From: Peltaster fructicola | Lineage: Eukaryota > Ascomycota > Dothideomycetes | Length of the DNA stretch: 64,000 bases | Direction: 5' to 3' | NCBI GenBank assembly: GCA_001592805.2 | Contig: CP051143.1 | Location: 744,001-808,000, forward strand | In this document: positions 33,756-43,882 of the stretch, in pieces | Numbering within the stretch: position 1 is the first letter of the stretch | Layout of the letters: each line of letters starts with the position of its first letter | Notes under the pieces: model-generated | The model's database searches: none | What the model saw: the letters and a program-made list of their open reading frames with translations, nothing else | Told to the model about the DNA's origin: nothing | Position numbers and translations under genes: made by a program

Positions 33756-34444
33756 GACCGTAATCTAAGGGACAATTTGGTCGTCTTGTTACTGATACAA
33801 ACCTCCGTCGACAGGGTGTTAGGTTGTACACTCGACGATCAGGAGTTTCGGTCCACGAACCAATAGAGCTTCAATGCGGCGCAGCAGGCAACAGCCGCGA
33901 CGTGTCAATACTGTACATCAAGCAGAGTAAATCATCCTAAACTCCATACACGACCAGCATGACCTGATGTGAAGAGCAAACCTACCTGTGAGATGCCATC
34001 ACTTGCTAAGATGTCTTTGTCTAGTCTTGCTCAGTGGCTTGAAGAGCCCGACCAGTTAACGGCCAGGGTGCTGATGATCTTACGGATGAATTCGCAGATA
34101 ACTCATGGCAATGTCTCGATAGCAGTGAACTTGACGGTCTGACTCGGCCTGTACGTTGCATACAGCACGTATGGATGGCTGCTATCCCAAAATTGCGATT
34201 CTCGTCACGAAATATGTTATCAAGATGCACAGCCACAGGCTCTCCAGATGGACTCCCGCGGCCCGCATGACTCACGTGCACTACCTACTTCACTCCCTCT
34301 CGTTGAGGTTATCGTATACTGAATCACTCTTCCCTAAGCGCTGCCCATCGCAAAGACGACATTCGTCTTCTGCTCGCCTTCGTACGCTATTCTACTTATG
34401 ACTCGCCGGCTTCACCGCGATCGACGTGAAGCACGGCCGACAGT
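33756..34444. promoter_or_regulatory. Divergent spacer before XPB
   Basis: A 689-bp spacer between the LRR-like gene (-) and the XPB gene (+). It may contain missing 5' exons of the LRR gene (a YNLTPCRRR-type frame lies at about 33800-33831 before a possible donor). The promoter of XPB must lie at the right end. No TATA box seen. Confidence 0.4.
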
Positions 34445-36979
34445 ATGCCAGCAAAGCGCAAGGCCGCCACAGCCGCTGGTAGATCAGCAAAGCGAGTTGC
34501 TTCTGGTGTCAGCACACCCGTGAGCATCGACAGCGACGACGACTACTCCCAAGGTGATGGCTCCGAACCTGAGGAACGTGTCGCACCGCCGAAGTTCGAC
34601 AAGACAGTCGAGAAGTTCTCGCTTTCAACATATGCACACAAGTATCGAGAGCTCGCCTCCAACGACGCAGCAAGTCACCTGTTCAGATCAGATCGTGACC
34701 TCTCTCAACTCGAGCTGAAACCAGACCATCGTCTACGTCCAATATGGTTGGACGCTGAGAATGGCAAGGTCGTGCTGGAAACCTTCAGTCCCAGTTTCAA
34801 GCAGGCTCAGACATTTTTGATCAATATTGCAGAGCCGCAGAGCAGGACGACGAATGTCCATGAGTATACAATCAATGGTCACAGTCTGTTTGCAGCAGTC
34901 AGTGTTGGCCTGACGGAGAACGACATCATTAGAGATCTAGAGCTCTTCTCAAAGACGAAACTGCCACAGAGCATCAAAGATTTCATCCACGTCAATACAC
35001 AGTCCTTCGGCAAAGTGCGCTTAGTGCTGAAGCACAATCGTTACTTCATCGAGAGTTCTGAACCATCTGTCCTGCAACAGCTTCTCAAGGATGAGGTCAT
35101 TGGTAGATGCCGAGTGGAAGAGACCGATGAGCTTCACACAGAGAAGGCATCGAAGATGGGTCAGCTTGTCATTCCTGGCACGAAGGATGCTGCTGGTGTG
35201 CGTGAAGCACAAGCGCAGATCTCAGCGCCTGCTAAGCGAGCCGATGCTGACGAAGAGTCTGATGATGAGTTTGGAGGTCGTGAAGCCGAGAAAGATATGG
35301 CCGAGTTTCTCAGAGAAGAGGAAGAAGACGACGACCTTGATCAGGTCCACTCCTTCGAAATCGATGGCAGCATGATCCAGCAGGTGCAGGAAAGATGTAA
35401 CGTGCAGCTTGGCCTACCACTCACAGAGGAGTATGACTTCAGAAACGACGAACAGAACGCTACTCTCGACATCGATCTCCGGCCAAACGTACAGATCAGG
35501 TATTACCAGGAGCATGCTCTCAGCAAGATGTTTGGTAATGGCCGCGCACGTTCTGGTATCATCGTGCTTCCTTGTGGTGCAGGCAAGACACTCGTTGGCA
35601 TCACTGCAGCTTGCACTGTTAAGAAGAGCGCCATCGTCTTGTGCACATCCGCCATGAGCGTCATGCAGTGGAAGGAAGAGTTCAAGAAGTGGTCCAACAT
35701 CAATCCAGATGACATCGCAATCTTCACGTCTGGCGAGAAGGAGAAGCTCAACCACAGAGCGGGTGTCATTATCTGCACCTACAGTATGGTCACCCAGAAT
35801 GCACGTCGCGCCCACGACAGTAAGCAAGTCATGGACTTTATCACGTCCCGTGAATGGGGTATCATGATCTTGGATGAAGTACATGTGGTACCAGCCGAGA
35901 TGTTCAGAAGAGTCACCAGTAAGATCAAGACACATTCGAAGTTGGGATTGACAGCAACGCTCTTGCGAGAGGACGACAAGATCAAGGACCTGAACTTCTT
36001 AATTGGTCCTAAGCTTTACGAGGCGAACTGGCTGCAGCTGTCCGAGGAAGGTCACATTGCTCGAGTTCAGTGCGCAGAAGTCTGGTGTCCTATGACGACA
36101 GAGTTTTACAGCGAGTACCTACAGGCCAAAACAACCAACAAGCGATCCTTGCTATCAACTATGAATCCACGCAAGTTTCAGGCTTGTCAGTTCCTGATCG
36201 ACTTCCACGAGAAGCGAGGCGACAAAGTCATCGTCTTCTCAGACAACGTGTACGCCCTCAAGAAGTACGCTGAAGGACTCACGAAGCCATACATCTATGG
36301 CGACACCGGTCAGAGAGAACGAGAGATGGTGCTGCAGAACTTTCAGCAAAACGATGCTGTGAGTACTATAATGCTCTCGAAGATAGGTGACACATCTCTG
36401 GACCTGCCAGAGGCGACTTGTCTCATCCAGATTTCATCACACTACGGAAGTCGTAGGCAGGAAGCACAACGACTTGGGCGCATCCTGCGTGCTAAGCGTC
36501 GTAACGACGAGGGCTTTAATGCCTTCTTCTACTCCCTCGTTAGCAAGGACACAAATGAGATGTTCTACTCATCAAAGCGACAAGCCTTCCTTGTGGACCA
36601 AGGCTATGCCTTCAAGGTCATCACACATCTCAACGGCATCGATCGCATGCCAAACCTGGCTTTTCGAACCCAACAAGAGCGTATGTCTTTGCTGACGGAC
36701 GTTCTTCTTCAATCAGAGACTGCTGGAGATGTTGAAGATATCAAGGACGATCTCTTCAGCGATCGCAACGTTTCGAAGGGTCGCAAGAAGGGACCAATGG
36801 TCAAGAGACAAGCAGGAACATTGAGCTCACTGGCAGGAGGTGACGACATGGCTTATCTGGAGTACCAACGTGGTAGCAAGACCAACAAGGAGTTGGCAAA
36901 GAACCGTAGTGCGTTCTTTCGTAAGGAGGACAGAGACAGAGAAAAGCGAAAGAAAGCTCGTGCATCAATGCTTGAGTGA
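34445..36979 (+). CDS. ssl2: TFIIH helicase subunit XPB/Ssl2/ERCC3
   Basis: An 844-residue single-exon 3'-5' DNA translocase of TFIIH, needed for promoter opening by RNA polymerase II and for nucleotide excision repair. It has a basic acidic-patch N-terminus, a damage-recognition-like domain (about 60-200), and two RecA lobes. Motif I is LPCGAGKT (GAGKT at residues 378-382), motif II is DEVH (477-480), the RED motif is in TATLLREDDK, and motif VI is QEAQRLGRILRAKR. The C-terminal region (FLVDQGYAFKVITHL, QERMSLL) matches XPB. The length is usual for the fungal protein. All catalytic motifs are intact. It is an excellent anchor for the chromosome segment and converges with the zinc-finger gene 148 bp downstream. 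Confidence 0.98.
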   Translation: MPAKRKAATAAGRSAKRVASGVSTPVSIDSDDDYSQGDGSEPEERVAPPKFDKTVEKFSLSTYAHKYRELASNDAASHLFRSDRDLSQLELKPDHRLRPIWLDAENGKVVLETFSPSFKQAQTFLINIAEPQSRTTNVHEYTINGHSLFAAVSVGLTENDIIRDLELFSKTKLPQSIKDFIHVNTQSFGKVRLVLKHNRYFIESSEPSVLQQLLKDEVIGRCRVEETDELHTEKASKMGQLVIPGTKDAAGVREAQAQISAPAKRADADEESDDEFGGREAEKDMAEFLREEEEDDDLDQVHSFEIDGSMIQQVQERCNVQLGLPLTEEYDFRNDEQNATLDIDLRPNVQIRYYQEHALSKMFGNGRARSGIIVLPCGAGKTLVGITAACTVKKSAIVLCTSAMSVMQWKEEFKKWSNINPDDIAIFTSGEKEKLNHRAGVIICTYSMVTQNARRAHDSKQVMDFITSREWGIMILDEVHVVPAEMFRRVTSKIKTHSKLGLTATLLREDDKIKDLNFLIGPKLYEANWLQLSEEGHIARVQCAEVWCPMTTEFYSEYLQAKTTNKRSLLSTMNPRKFQACQFLIDFHEKRGDKVIVFSDNVYALKKYAEGLTKPYIYGDTGQREREMVLQNFQQNDAVSTIMLSKIGDTSLDLPEATCLIQISSHYGSRRQEAQRLGRILRAKRRNDEGFNAFFYSLVSKDTNEMFYSSKRQAFLVDQGYAFKVITHLNGIDRMPNLAFRTQQERMSLLTDVLLQSETAGDVEDIKDDLFSDRNVSKGRKKGPMVKRQAGTLSSLAGGDDMAYLEYQRGSKTNKELAKNRSAFFRKEDRDREKRKKARASMLE

Positions 36980-37127
36980 GCGTGTATCTATACTCTTTAT
37001 TCATCAAGTTCTCTGTTGAGGGTTCAAATACTATACATCACAATCAGACATGCCGTGGCCGGGAAAGCGGTATGCACATATCCAGTGCTATCCCGTATGT
37101 CGTTCGCTATCCAGAGCACCCAATCGC

Positions 37128-38555
37128 TCAGCCATGGTCAACGGTCTTCGTAATTTGCTCTTCGACCCGACCGTAGGGTACCATCTCAAGAGATGGTTTC
37201 GAATATTGTCCTTCTCTTGTCATTGGGCCTTCGACCCCAAAGACAGCTCCGTGCATGATCATGTCTGCAGATAACTCCATGGTGCCAGGCTCTTTGCCAT
37301 TGGTAGAGTCTCTCGTCCTCATTGCAGAGTCTGCATAATTCATTCGTGTTGTAAGAGCAGATTTCTTCGGCTTCGACACAGCACGGATGGTGGATCGCCA
37401 TTTCTCTAGCAAAGCTTCGGGAGAGCCTTCAACGGAGAAATAGTCGAGTGTCTTCTTTGTGATCGAGATGGTGTTAGGAGGGTTGAGCAGTCTCTCTCGA
37501 GGAAGCTGACATCGTGATAGCAGCTCATATTCGTGTTCTAGATGCGATATACGCTGACGAGCAAGCGACAATTCAGTACGTAGATCCTCTGCTGTAGTTC
37601 TTGCGCTACTGTGTGCTCGTGACAGTTCCAGTGTCCATGTGCTCCTCTTGTCCTCCTCGCTCAATTTGTTCCATTGTTCGTAAGCGTTCTCGACATGCTC
37701 CTGCGCACGTCCTGTGAGGTGCTGCTGCTCAAGTGCTAGTATCACAATCCGCTTCTCACGATTCGTGGGTGGTTCCAGACTGTAACTATCGGCATCAGGG
37801 AATGGTCTCGCGCTGAACAACGTCCTCGGCGGTTGCAGAACTGTCAGGCACAAAGCAGGGAACGACAATGTGGTCAGATCGACACCCTCGTACAGCACAT
37901 CCCGTTGATGCTCTCGACGGGCGGCAGCAAGACTTTCCAGCACTTCCTGAAGAGCCAGGACCGCAGCTTTCCCAGTTTCGACTTGTTCATCCAGTGCTTC
38001 GTCGTGCTGCTTCACCACCGGGCTGCGAGACTCTAGAGGTGGGAGCTGAGGCCCAGGGGTTCGTCCGTTCGTATGATCCAAGCCTTTGCCATGGAGCGAG
38101 GGAGTGAGACGGGCGTCATTGATCACGCCTGTAGCTCTCCAGTCCATGCTATTGACATAGTGGGTAGGCTTGGGCAGTTGTCGTCCAACGTTCACCGTTC
38201 GTCTGTCTTCTAATTCTCCAGTTTCTGATCTCGTCTCTTGCACAGACCGACTCGGGGTCTCTCGCTCTTTATGCGCCTTGCCAGTGCCCTTGGGCTGTCG
38301 CCGAGTGATTCCACCTCGAATACGTCGTATATCGTCGACATTGTGAATGCCGTCGGGCCGCTTTGGGTTCACGGGTCTGATGAACAGGTCTAGATGGCGC
38401 CCAAGACTGCTAGATGTGAAGGCCTGGTGGCAGAATGGACATTCGCGGTCTTTCGCAGTCTTCAGTGCATTAGGATCATCTTGTGTACTTGACGCGTCGC
38501 TCTCGGCGTCTGACTGTGCATCTGCTGAGTCGCTTCGTTTGCGCTTGAAGGGCAT
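37128..38555 (-). CDS. Zinc-finger coiled-coil protein, fungal-specific
   Basis: A 475-residue single-exon protein starting at the ATG at 38555; the open frame extends upstream to 38696, but MPFKRKRSDSADAQSD is the sensible basic N-terminus. A possible single zinc finger, CPFCHQAFTSSSLGRHLDLF (about residues 36-55), resembles the Rad18-type UBZ or C2H2 fold, a small module often binding ubiquitin or DNA. The middle is Arg/Pro-rich and disordered, then LSLARQRISHLEHEYELLSR forms a coiled coil (about 345-370), and a C-terminal conserved block follows. I recognise the family only as conserved in filamentous fungi. The basic N-terminus (KRKR) suggests nuclear import. The start codon lies 131 bp from that of cwc21 on the other strand. 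Confidence 0.75.
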   Translation of the reverse strand: MPFKRKRSDSADAQSDAESDASSTQDDPNALKTAKDRECPFCHQAFTSSSLGRHLDLFIRPVNPKRPDGIHNVDDIRRIRGGITRRQPKGTGKAHKERETPSRSVQETRSETGELEDRRTVNVGRQLPKPTHYVNSMDWRATGVINDARLTPSLHGKGLDHTNGRTPGPQLPPLESRSPVVKQHDEALDEQVETGKAAVLALQEVLESLAAARREHQRDVLYEGVDLTTLSFPALCLTVLQPPRTLFSARPFPDADSYSLEPPTNREKRIVILALEQQHLTGRAQEHVENAYEQWNKLSEEDKRSTWTLELSRAHSSARTTAEDLRTELSLARQRISHLEHEYELLSRCQLPRERLLNPPNTISITKKTLDYFSVEGSPEALLEKWRSTIRAVSKPKKSALTTRMNYADSAMRTRDSTNGKEPGTMELSADMIMHGAVFGVEGPMTREGQYSKPSLEMVPYGRVEEQITKTVDHG

Positions 38556-38686
38556 AGCCTTTGTTTGTGCAGTCAATGTTGTATACGATCGTGCGTCATA
38601 GGTTGTGGTCTGTCGATTGCGAAGCTGACCTGAAGCTTCGAAATTTAAGGTCAACATCACCAAGACACTCCCTCTCACAATAACAA
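38556..38686. promoter_or_regulatory. Short bidirectional promoter
   Basis: Only 131 bp separate the ATGs of the zinc-finger gene (-) and cwc21 (+), so both promoters must share this segment. No clear TATA box is present. Coordinated expression is an inference. Confidence 0.6.
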
Positions 38687-39175
38687 ATGTCTGCAAATGT
38701 AGGACTCAGCACACCGCGTGGCTCAGGCACGTCAGGATACGTGCAGCGAAACCTGTCCAGTATTCGACATCGCGACAATGCGCAGCCATACAAGAAGGAT
38801 GCCGAGCCGATCAAGCACCGCCAAAGAAAGCCCGATCAAGAGATCCTAGAGCATGATCGCAAGCGCGAGATCGAGGTCAAAGTCTTTGAGCTGAGAGATA
38901 AGCTTGAGGAGGAGGAGGTCGAGGAAGACAAGATCGACGAGCAGTGCGATGCACTGAGGAAGCAGCTCGAGGAGGAGTATGCTAAGAGTGCTGGTGGGAA
39001 GAATGCGAAAGGCTTGAAGTCACATCAGGTCCACGAACTCGCAGAGGCGAAGATCTTGGAGAGCGAAAAGCTGAGGCGAGCTCTGGGCATCAGCAAGGAC
39101 TACGAGGAGGCTGGCCACTGGCGGAGACAAGAAAAGAGAAAGCTCGATGCTGCAAAACGCAGTGAGCAGGACTGA
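38687..39175 (+). CDS. cwc21: Pre-mRNA splicing factor Cwc21
   Basis: A 162-residue spliceosome protein, the fungal counterpart of the N-terminus of SRm300/SRRM2. It begins MSANVGLSTPRGSGTSGYVQ, the invariant start that threads into the catalytic centre of the activated spliceosome, and continues with the helical cwf21 domain KREIEVKVFELRDKLEEEEV (about residues 60-110) that contacts Prp8 and Snu114. A charged helix with AKILESEKLRRALGI follows. The length is close to other Cwc21 proteins. Single exon, start fixed by the conserved N-terminus. Its terminator region is shared with the unrecognised gene on the other strand, whose stop is 121 bp away. Confidence 0.92.
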   Translation: MSANVGLSTPRGSGTSGYVQRNLSSIRHRDNAQPYKKDAEPIKHRQRKPDQEILEHDRKREIEVKVFELRDKLEEEEVEEDKIDEQCDALRKQLEEEYAKSAGGKNAKGLKSHQVHELAEAKILESEKLRRALGISKDYEEAGHWRRQEKRKLDAAKRSEQD

Positions 39176-39296
39176 GTTGTGGTATTGTTGCGATTTGAGC
39201 GAGGCGTCAAGGGATGGATTACGATTGCGTGCAGGTTACCGCGAGCGCAAAAACATGATAGCATTAACGAGGATATACCGGCTACTTGGCTTCACC

Positions 39297-41050
39297 CTAC
39301 AACAATGCAGGATTGCTGCTGTTTTGAGCCACAGTGTATGTGACCGTAACAGGCTTGTTGAAACCGTCGTTCGTGGACAGCACGTATCCACTGTTCTTGC
39401 CAGCACTACTGAGACGACCTTCGACTGCATGTACGAGTGCTGGCTGATCCTCGTATGTGACCCATTGCACGGGGATGCTGGTATCTGGCTTCTTGACCGT
39501 AGCATCAGGCTTTGCATTCGCATCTCCAGCATCACTGTCACCACCAGCAGTGCCGCCATTCGTGGCAGCAGCCTGTGGACGACCAATAATATGGGAGATG
39601 GGCCCGTCGAGAGTGGCAGCGCCCTTTGGTGGTATGGTCAGCACAAGATCTGTCTCATCGTAGAAGTCAATGTTGTCATCTGTAAGGTTGGTGATTCTGT
39701 TGGCGTTGTACTGCACAACAGTGATCAGTCCCAGGTGTCCGTCCGATGGGTGCTCGTACTGAAGCGCCATGTGTGAGATGAGGTAGTTTAGGTACTCTGC
39801 TTTGCGAAGTTGGCCCAACATCGTGTCTCTGATGTATTTGATGCAAAGATCGAAGCATTGTTGAGAACTGTTGACTTTGAGCTTGAATGTGATGGCATTA
39901 CCACTGAGACCACCTGAGATCTCGACGTACTTGACCATTCCTGTGACATTGAAGCCAGAAATAGCGCCTGCCATCATAGCGACCCAATCGGCGGTGACTT
40001 GACTGCCAGAAGTCGTCATGATCCACAGGAAAACTTCCCTCATGGTGTCCTCGTTGACTCCAGGCAATGGTGTGAGGTGGATCTTGCGTTTCGTACCATT
40101 GACGACTCCGTTGCTGTCACCTACTGCACCAAGAGTGTTTCCATTCGAGCCAACAGCACCAAAGGTGTTTCCATTTGAGCTGCCGTTAGCCATGATAGTG
40201 TTGTTGGTTGCGACAAGCTTCTTGTATGCTGTTCGAAGGGCGTCACGGTCGACAGATGGAGTTGCAGGCTCGACGGTGACAGCACCCAGCGACGATGCAT
40301 ATTTCCGCTCGTATTCGCTTGGGATGATGAGGGAGCGGAAGTTGGCATGGTCTTCCTCGTCCAAGGCACCACCTAGGGAGATCTTCCGATCGTTCTCCCA
40401 AGCAGCCTTGACGAGTTCAAAAATAGCTTTCTGTCGATCCTCTGGTGAGCCACCATATGAGAGCGACACAATACCTCTGAGGTCGCTAAGCGTCAGGTTT
40501 TGAGGGTTGACTGTCGAGATCAGCGACGTGACTGCTGTCATGTTCTTTGCTCGAGCTTGCAGACCGCTCGACTTTAGCTCGAATGAATAGATATCGACAT
40601 CGATTCTGAGCAGAGCGCCAAGATCAGTTGCGATCAATGCATATGTGTACTGTGAAGACACTTGACCAGACGATGCGCCAAGCACAACATCCATAGCACT
40701 GCTGATGATGTCTGTGACTCTAGAGATAATCAGCGTGGTCAACAGTGAGCTCGATATACTGACCCATCAAGGATTTGTCCTTTCATAAGGTTACCAACAG
40801 CACCTTTGATACCACCCACGACGCCATCCTTGTTACCAACACTGGCACTTGCCACAATGGTCTGTCGTCGAAGCAGTACCTTGGAAATAGGAGCGTACAC
40901 CTTGTTGACATCTGAGGTTGCTTGTGCCCATGCCGCGGCGTTACGACTCTCGCCAAGAGCAAACAATGCATTCATGGAGTCCTGGATTTGCTTTTCAGCA
41001 TCCGAACTTCCATCAATGGACTTGATGACATTGGAGAGCCCTGCACCCAT
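39297..41050 (-). CDS. Unrecognised 569-residue protein with N-myristoylation-like start
   Basis: I do not recognise this family. Exon 40764..41050 and exon 39297..40719 (intron 44 bp, GTCAGT donor, CTCTAG acceptor) join in phase as GQILDG-VTDIISS. The N-terminus MGAGLSNVIK matches the Gly2/Ser6 rule for N-myristoylation. Residues about 1-200 are helical and amphipathic (an apolipoprotein- or effector-like stretch with SDLRGIVSLSYGGSPEDRQK), then a low-complexity loop with short repeats of N-G-NT(F/L)GAVG (about 280-300). The C-terminal half is mixed alpha/beta with LPGVNEDTMREVFLWIMTTS and a Gly/Ala/Asp linker before a final beta-rich end. No signal peptide or membrane span. It could be a membrane-associated cytosolic protein; the biochemical role is unknown. 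Confidence 0.72.
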
Positions 41051-41616
41051 CTTGAACGCTTGAAGAGTCGTTGATACTCATCTTGCTCGAGAGAGAGCGA
41101 CGTCTTATAACTGTGATGTCCATATCGATGGAGCTAAGACAAGAGATGAACAGCTTCTCCTGACATATCTTCAGCTAAGCCACGCGACGCTAAGGGAAGG
41201 TCCGCCTGGCGTAGCCCATTCCGCCACGGATAGTGCCGTGGCATGGACATCAGCTTGCCGCCTTAGAGACCAACGAGTGCTGCACACCGATTGCCCAGCG
41301 AACTCTCTTAGCAAGAGGTGGCAACATCGAGGCCACGAGTCGATAGAACCGTTGGAATGGCGTGTTGAGTCTTTCCATGTGGTGCATCGTGGAATGATGC
41401 CCAGAGGTATAGTCTCATTCCATGAGATTGATGCGGCCCATGTATTGCTGAAGATGGGATAGATCGTTGTTATGGCTGAGCTGAACACCTGCCGTCGTGT
41501 AGATGAGTGAGACAGCTGGGAAAATGTCCTCCTCGGAGATCTTGAAGCATGACCTAAGGTGTGATATATCAAGCTTGGCCCCTGAAGTGGCACTGTAGCA
41601 TCCATTTAGCACCATC
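41051..41616. promoter_or_regulatory. Divergent spacer between unknown gene and subtilase
   Basis: A 566-bp spacer holding both promoters. A 144-codon minus-strand frame at 41171-41605 is long for chance but is Ser/Thr/Trp-rich and shows no family pattern. I leave it uncalled. Confidence 0.4.
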
Positions 41617-43632
41617 ATGTCAAACTCGGTGAATTACCTTGGAAACACTGTGATCTTGCCCCAGCAGGAACCGAATATCTCGCGAGGTACGCTGGCTCCA
41701 TAGCTGCAGATTGTTCCTTCTGACGATGAGCAGACTCTCAGTCCACTAACTACATCTATGTCCAAACGCATGGACCAGCAATAGATGAAAGACAAAAGCA
41801 GGAACTTCGCAGTCTGGGAGTGGAGCTCCGAGAGTACCTAGGAAATAACACTTATCTTTGTCACTATCCTCCAACAGACCTTGCACCAGTACGTTGCCCT
41901 GCGTTCGCAACAGCGATAGCTGACACGACAGGTTCGTCAACTATCATACGTCAGAGCCGTCAATGTCTTTCACAGAGCTCTCAAAGTCGATCCTGACCTC
42001 AAGGACATAGCTGTTCCTGGGTATATCAATGTACTGCTCCACAAGGATGCCTCAGCAGAGCAGATTGCACCTGTCATAGCTGCTATTGATGGTGCGGCAG
42101 AGGATGACCTTGACACATCCTACCGTAAGATCAGAGTACGAGTCGACAATGCCACTGCTCTTGCGGATATCTCTAGGCTCGACAGCGTCCAGAGCATCGA
42201 GCCAGTGAGGGAGGCTGTACTTGGTAACAATCTAGCACGAGTCGATATGCATGCTGTTCTGCCAGCTCCGCTTGCTGATTTTGCCGGCCAAGGCCAAGTC
42301 ATCTCGGTCAACGATTCGGGATTCGATCTTGGCGGTGTGGACGGCCAGGCTCCAACAGATGTGCATCCAGCGTTCGGGAATAAGGTTCTGGCGACCATTG
42401 CTGTAGGTCGAGCCGGCAAGACGAACGACCCAAATGGACACGGTACACATGTTTGTGGATCTGCCGTCGGCAATGGCCAATCTACCACAATGGGAGGAAC
42501 TATCCAGGGCACAGCTCACGGAGCTGACTTGGTGGTGACATCGTTACTGAACGACGCTGGAGGTCTAACGTTGCCAACAAACTTGTACCAGTTGTTCCAG
42601 ACTCCGTACGGTAAGTACAACTCTCGTGTCTCTTCGAACTCCTGGTACACCAAATCAACCACTCAGTTGAAGTATGATGACCAGGCCAAGGACGTGGACA
42701 GTTTCTGTTGGGACAATAAGGACTGCGTGGTAGTATTCTGCGCAGGCAACGAAGGTGGTCAATTCGGAACCAAGCAGATTGGAGGAGTTTCCGCTGCAAA
42801 GAATTGCATCACTGTCGGAGCAACTCGTGGCTCGAGACCAAACGATGGTGTCAAGTTCAACGCTGCCAAAGCAGCTGTAGATCCGAGGGCTACAGCAGGC
42901 TTCAGCAGTCTTGGGCCAGGTCTCGAAGGCAGGATCAAGCCAGATGTTGCCGCTCCTGGTACTGCCATTCTCTCTACAGCCTCGAGGGATCCGGCAATCA
43001 CAGCGGACAAGCTCCAGCAGTATGGCAGCACCACAGACCGGGATTGGATGTTCATGTCCGGCACGAGTATGTCCACTCCACTTGTATCTGGTTGTTGTGC
43101 TATCCTTCGTCAGGCAGTCAGTGCTGCGGATCCGAAGACACACCACAACCCAAGTTCAGCTCTTATCAAGGCATTGCTCATCAACGGGAGTCTTTCGGCT
43201 GGTGAGAAGCATGATGACAGCTCAAAGGCGATGAGTGCTCCGTCAAGCTTTGAAGGCTTTGGCTATGTCGATGTAGCTCGATCTGTGGTGCCGAAAGAGA
43301 CATACTTCGCAGACAACGCTCAAGGACTGTTGCAAGGCGAGCAGATGGACCACGATCTCGTCTTCGATTCATTGGATAAGCGCACGGCAGTCAAAGTGAC
43401 GCTTGTGTACACGGATCGTCCTGGTGAAGCACTGCAGAATCTGCTGACGTTATCTTTGAAAGCGACGAACAATACCTCGGTCAAGGACACCAGTCAATTG
43501 GTTGAGAATAACGTGCAGCAGATCATTCTGCGGAAGGTCAACGGTCCACTGAAGATCCATGTCCAGGCTGATCGTATCAGTCGTGCCGGAGAGCGACAGC
43601 CATATGCTGTTGTTTGGCGCTTCCTTGATTGA
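41617..43632 (+). CDS. Leaderless subtilase (S8A) with C-terminal beta domain
   Basis: Exons 41617..41686, 41734..41888 and 41932..43632 (introns 47 and 43 bp, phases consistent) give 641 residues. The catalytic triad is Asp about 203 (ISVNDSGFD), His about 245 (NGHGTHVCG) and Ser about 454 (SGTSMSTPLVSG), with the oxyanion Asn in CAGNEGG. A propeptide-like segment (NYIYVQTHGPAIDERQKQEL, AVPGYINVLLHK) precedes the protease domain. After it comes a beta-sandwich with VKVTLVYTDRPGEA, like the C-terminal domain of KP-43-type bacterial alkaline proteases. There is no signal peptide, and the start MSNSVNYLGNTVILPQQEPN is hydrophilic, so it may act inside the cell or leave by another route. The two 5' introns were needed to reach an ATG. 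Confidence 0.85.
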
Positions 43633-43882
43633 CGAAGTGTCGGACGTGTATCGGTATTATTCAATGTTGTCCTCGCGACCACTGCAATTTCTCGTCAAGA
43701 TATCATGCGTGCATTCTCTTACCATCTGTGCAGCGATATTCGTGTCCCTGTCGAAGTGTTGAGATGTAGTTGGAAGTGAACACATGTGCTTGGTAGCAGC
43801 TCAACTTTATGCGCCTGGACTTCTCCTACAACAACACACACTTTCTACGACCTATGGATCGCAACATTGAGCACCACGATGG

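Noticed and set aside
41171-41605. 144-codon minus-strand frame
   Set aside because: Long but Ser/Thr/Trp-rich without structure; located in a divergent promoter.
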